DNA of 64,000 bases, taken from NCBI RefSeq assembly GCF_010728155.1, contig NZ_AP022605.1, positions 3,720,001-3,784,000 of the forward strand, given 5' to 3'. Below, piece by piece: positions 62,734-64,000 of the stretch. The notes below the pieces were generated by a model. That model saw only the letters and a list, made by a program, of their open reading frames with translations, was not told the DNA's origin and made no database searches. Source of the stretch: Mycolicibacterium doricum. Lineage in GTDB: Bacteria; Actinomycetota; Actinomycetes; Mycobacteriales; Mycobacteriaceae. The translations under genes and the position numbers were made by a program. Within the stretch, counting starts at the first letter, position 1, and each line of letters starts with the position of its first letter.

Positions 62734-63077
62734 ATTTTCTCGTCAGCAATGCAGGGGCGCTTCGCTGGCCCCTCCGTGGGGACAGAAAATGTGGTGCGGA
62801 TCTCGCGTTTGGCGGTTGGCCGCCCCCGCTGGTGCGGTGGGCGGGTGAGGGGAAGGATTCTGGGTGTGTGTTGCGGTAGAACCCCGATCGGTCTGTGGTG
62901 CCGGTGAGCCTGCGCGTCAGCATGGTGGCGGAGGGCATGATCGTCATCCGCGGGAACCGTGGAATGTTGCCTTCGAGCACGAGTGAGAGATTTCTGTGTC
63001 AAACCCGCCCTCCCCGCAGCACGCCTCACAGTGATACCGGTACTGGCCGGATGGATGATGCGAGAGGGTGATCGGCC
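62734..63077 (+). ncRNA. candidate IS110 bridge RNA region
   Basis: The noncoding DNA before the transposase can fold strongly. ATTTTCT plus GTC (62734-62744) pairs with GAC plus AGAAAAT (62781-62790), enclosing AGGGGC/GCCCCT (62753-62758 and 62768-62773). A second hairpin pairs CGCCCCCGC (62821-62829) with GCGG-T-GGGCG (62834-62843). IS110-group elements carry a bridge RNA in this position that pairs with target and donor DNA. The boundaries and the guide loops are not resolved, and the transposase is interrupted, so activity is doubtful. Confidence 0.4.
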
Positions 63078-63284
63078 ATGGATGTGATACATCCGCGGTG
63101 CGCGGGTATTGATATCTCCAAGCGGGACGCCAAGGTCTGCGTGCGTGTCCAGGGCACCGGGGGCCGCCCCACGGCGGCGACGGTGACGACGTGGGGGGCG
63201 ATGTCGAATCAGATCCTGGCGTTGCGGGAGCACCTGCTCGCCGAGAAGGTCAGCTGTGTGGTGATGGAAGCCACCGGCGATTAC
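63078..63284 (+). pseudogene. IS110-family transposase, N-terminal part, interrupted
   Basis: The frame starts at ATG 63078 and reads CAGIDISKRDAKVCVRVQG, later AEKVSCVVMEATGDY. These are the RuvC-like DEDD motifs of IS110-family recombinases, with the first catalytic Asp in GIDIS and the Glu in MEATGDY. After Tyr69 the family sequence stops and the DNA changes to GTGCGAC, the 5' mark of a group II intron. The frame then ends at 63305. The 3' part of the gene would lie beyond the window. If the intron splices, the gene could be functional. Confidence 0.8.
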
Positions 63285-64000
63285 GTGCGACATGAGGGTG
63301 CATGAGTGAAGTAGGAGGCACCGTTTGGAGGTTCGGTTGATGCCGTAGGTGTAGTACTCGGGCCAGTGCGTAAGGGCCTGTCTCCGCCTCGGCGTGCTCT
63401 GCGGGTGACTGCGGGGTGCGAAGCCCGGGGTTCAAAGCCGAAGCGGTTCCCGTTCCATCCGGGAGCCGTGGGCGAGGAAAAGACCGGCGGGAAGCGGGGT
63501 CGCTTCCCGGCTCCGGGGCGACATCCAGTTGTCCTGGGGTGATGGGTGAACGCGAGTGAACCCCCGATGACGCCTCGTGAAGGTGACCCCCGCCGATGGG
63601 ATGTGTCAGCGGGGCCGTAGGGACTGGACGCTGGAAAGCGTCGGGTGCCGGCCGGAGGGTAATCGCCGGCCGGGAGCGCACCATCGTCCCCGGGGCAAAG
63701 GGGGCACCCTGCCCGGTCGAATCTTGTTCATGCGCAACATGACAACCCCGTTGGGGTCCGGTGGCCGGTGTCGCCGGTAGGCCAACCGTGAGGAAGGCGC
63801 AACTCCCCAGCGGGCGCAGGATGACCCAAGAAGCCAACGCCGACACGCCGAAAGGCGACGGGAAACCGGCAACCGCACGATCTGGCCCCTCCGCCAGATG
63901 GCTGGCGCATAACCGGTCTGATACGGGCGTGCCGCCCGGCCCGAAAGGGAGCTGACGTGGGTCGGGTGAGCCTGTGAAGACCAGACGATCGGAGACTCCA
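63285..64000 (+). mobile_element. group II intron, 5' part
   Basis: The element begins with GTGCGACATGAG, matching the GUGYG 5' consensus of group II introns, exactly where the transposase similarity ends. The following 700 bases carry no credible coding frame but many short complementary segments and purine-rich joints, such as GGAAAGCG, GGGCAAAGGG and GGGAGCTGAC, as expected for domain I. The reverse transcriptase frame, usually in domain IV, and the 3' splice site are not in the window. The alternative is another structured insertion; the 5' consensus and clean gene interruption favour an intron. Confidence 0.6.

Noticed and set aside
62535..63293. A 252-codon minus-strand frame opposite the IS110 start.
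   Set aside because: It has no recognisable motif and overlaps the true transposase N-terminus and a region rich in hairpins.

Overview
The window is high-GC actinobacterial chromosome, almost certainly from a rapidly growing mycobacterium (Mycolicibacterium-like). This rests on a Pks16-type acyl ligase of 544 residues, an LppW-like lipoprotein, an LpqN-like lipoprotein, two cutinase-like proteins, an Rv2525c-like DUF1906 protein, paired FadE-type acyl-CoA dehydrogenases, a fused MaoC dehydratase and GTG or leaderless starts. All assignments come from reading the sequence; no database search was run.

From 1 to 14 kb the main content is a complete selenocysteine system. selD faces away from the tRNA-Sec gene, which is followed by selA and selB (overlapping) and then by a formate dehydrogenase operon (alpha, four-cluster ferredoxin and NrfD-type membrane subunits). 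The alpha subunit is one gene with an in-frame TGA at 9220-9222 and a fdhF-like SECIS hairpin immediately after it. The tail of a SelO gene, a collagen-like secreted protein, a TetR/CitE-like pair, a lipoprotein and an M42 peptidase lie before the selenium locus.

From 14 to 25 kb are secreted proteins, a VTT-family membrane protein and the Pks16-like ligase. Next comes a compact three-gene unit: a 60-residue acidic peptide with two identical 21-residue repeats, a JmjC/cupin oxygenase and a Cys/His ferredoxin-like protein. I regard this unit as a candidate undescribed peptide-modification (RiPP-like) system and the best lead in the window. It is followed by a cobalt-type thiocyanate hydrolase / nitrile hydratase-like operon and a DUF3516-type helicase.

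From 25 to 48 kb are an LppW-like protein, a secreted coiled-coil protein with a peptidase-like C-terminus, and two related GH5-like proteins of which one is broken. There is a TPP-riboswitch-controlled thiamine-precursor ECF transporter, two acyl-CoA dehydrogenases followed by a decayed CoA-transferase, and a GH6 protein. A sulfane-sulfur detoxification locus follows (persulfide dioxygenase-rhodanese, rhodanese, TauE, CstR-like repressor) with several CsoR/CstR-type operator palindromes. DUF202 proteins, a MaoC fusion, gluconate kinase with its permease, and the DUF1906 protein complete this part.

From 48 to 64 kb the sequence looks more accessory. It has short tandem repeats, a sulfatase, a two-component system beside a copper-type DUF305 lipoprotein, a second cutinase and a TetR-controlled divergent oxidoreductase locus. 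A CopB-like ATPase sits beside a frameshifted metal-chaperone gene with a CsoR-type palindrome. At the right edge an IS110-family transposase gene is interrupted by what looks like a group II intron; the noncoding DNA before the transposase is structured and could encode a bridge RNA. Several gene fragments (GAF, TetR C-terminus, methyltransferase N-terminus, zinc-ribbon protein) show decay between 25 and 27 kb and from 56 kb onward.
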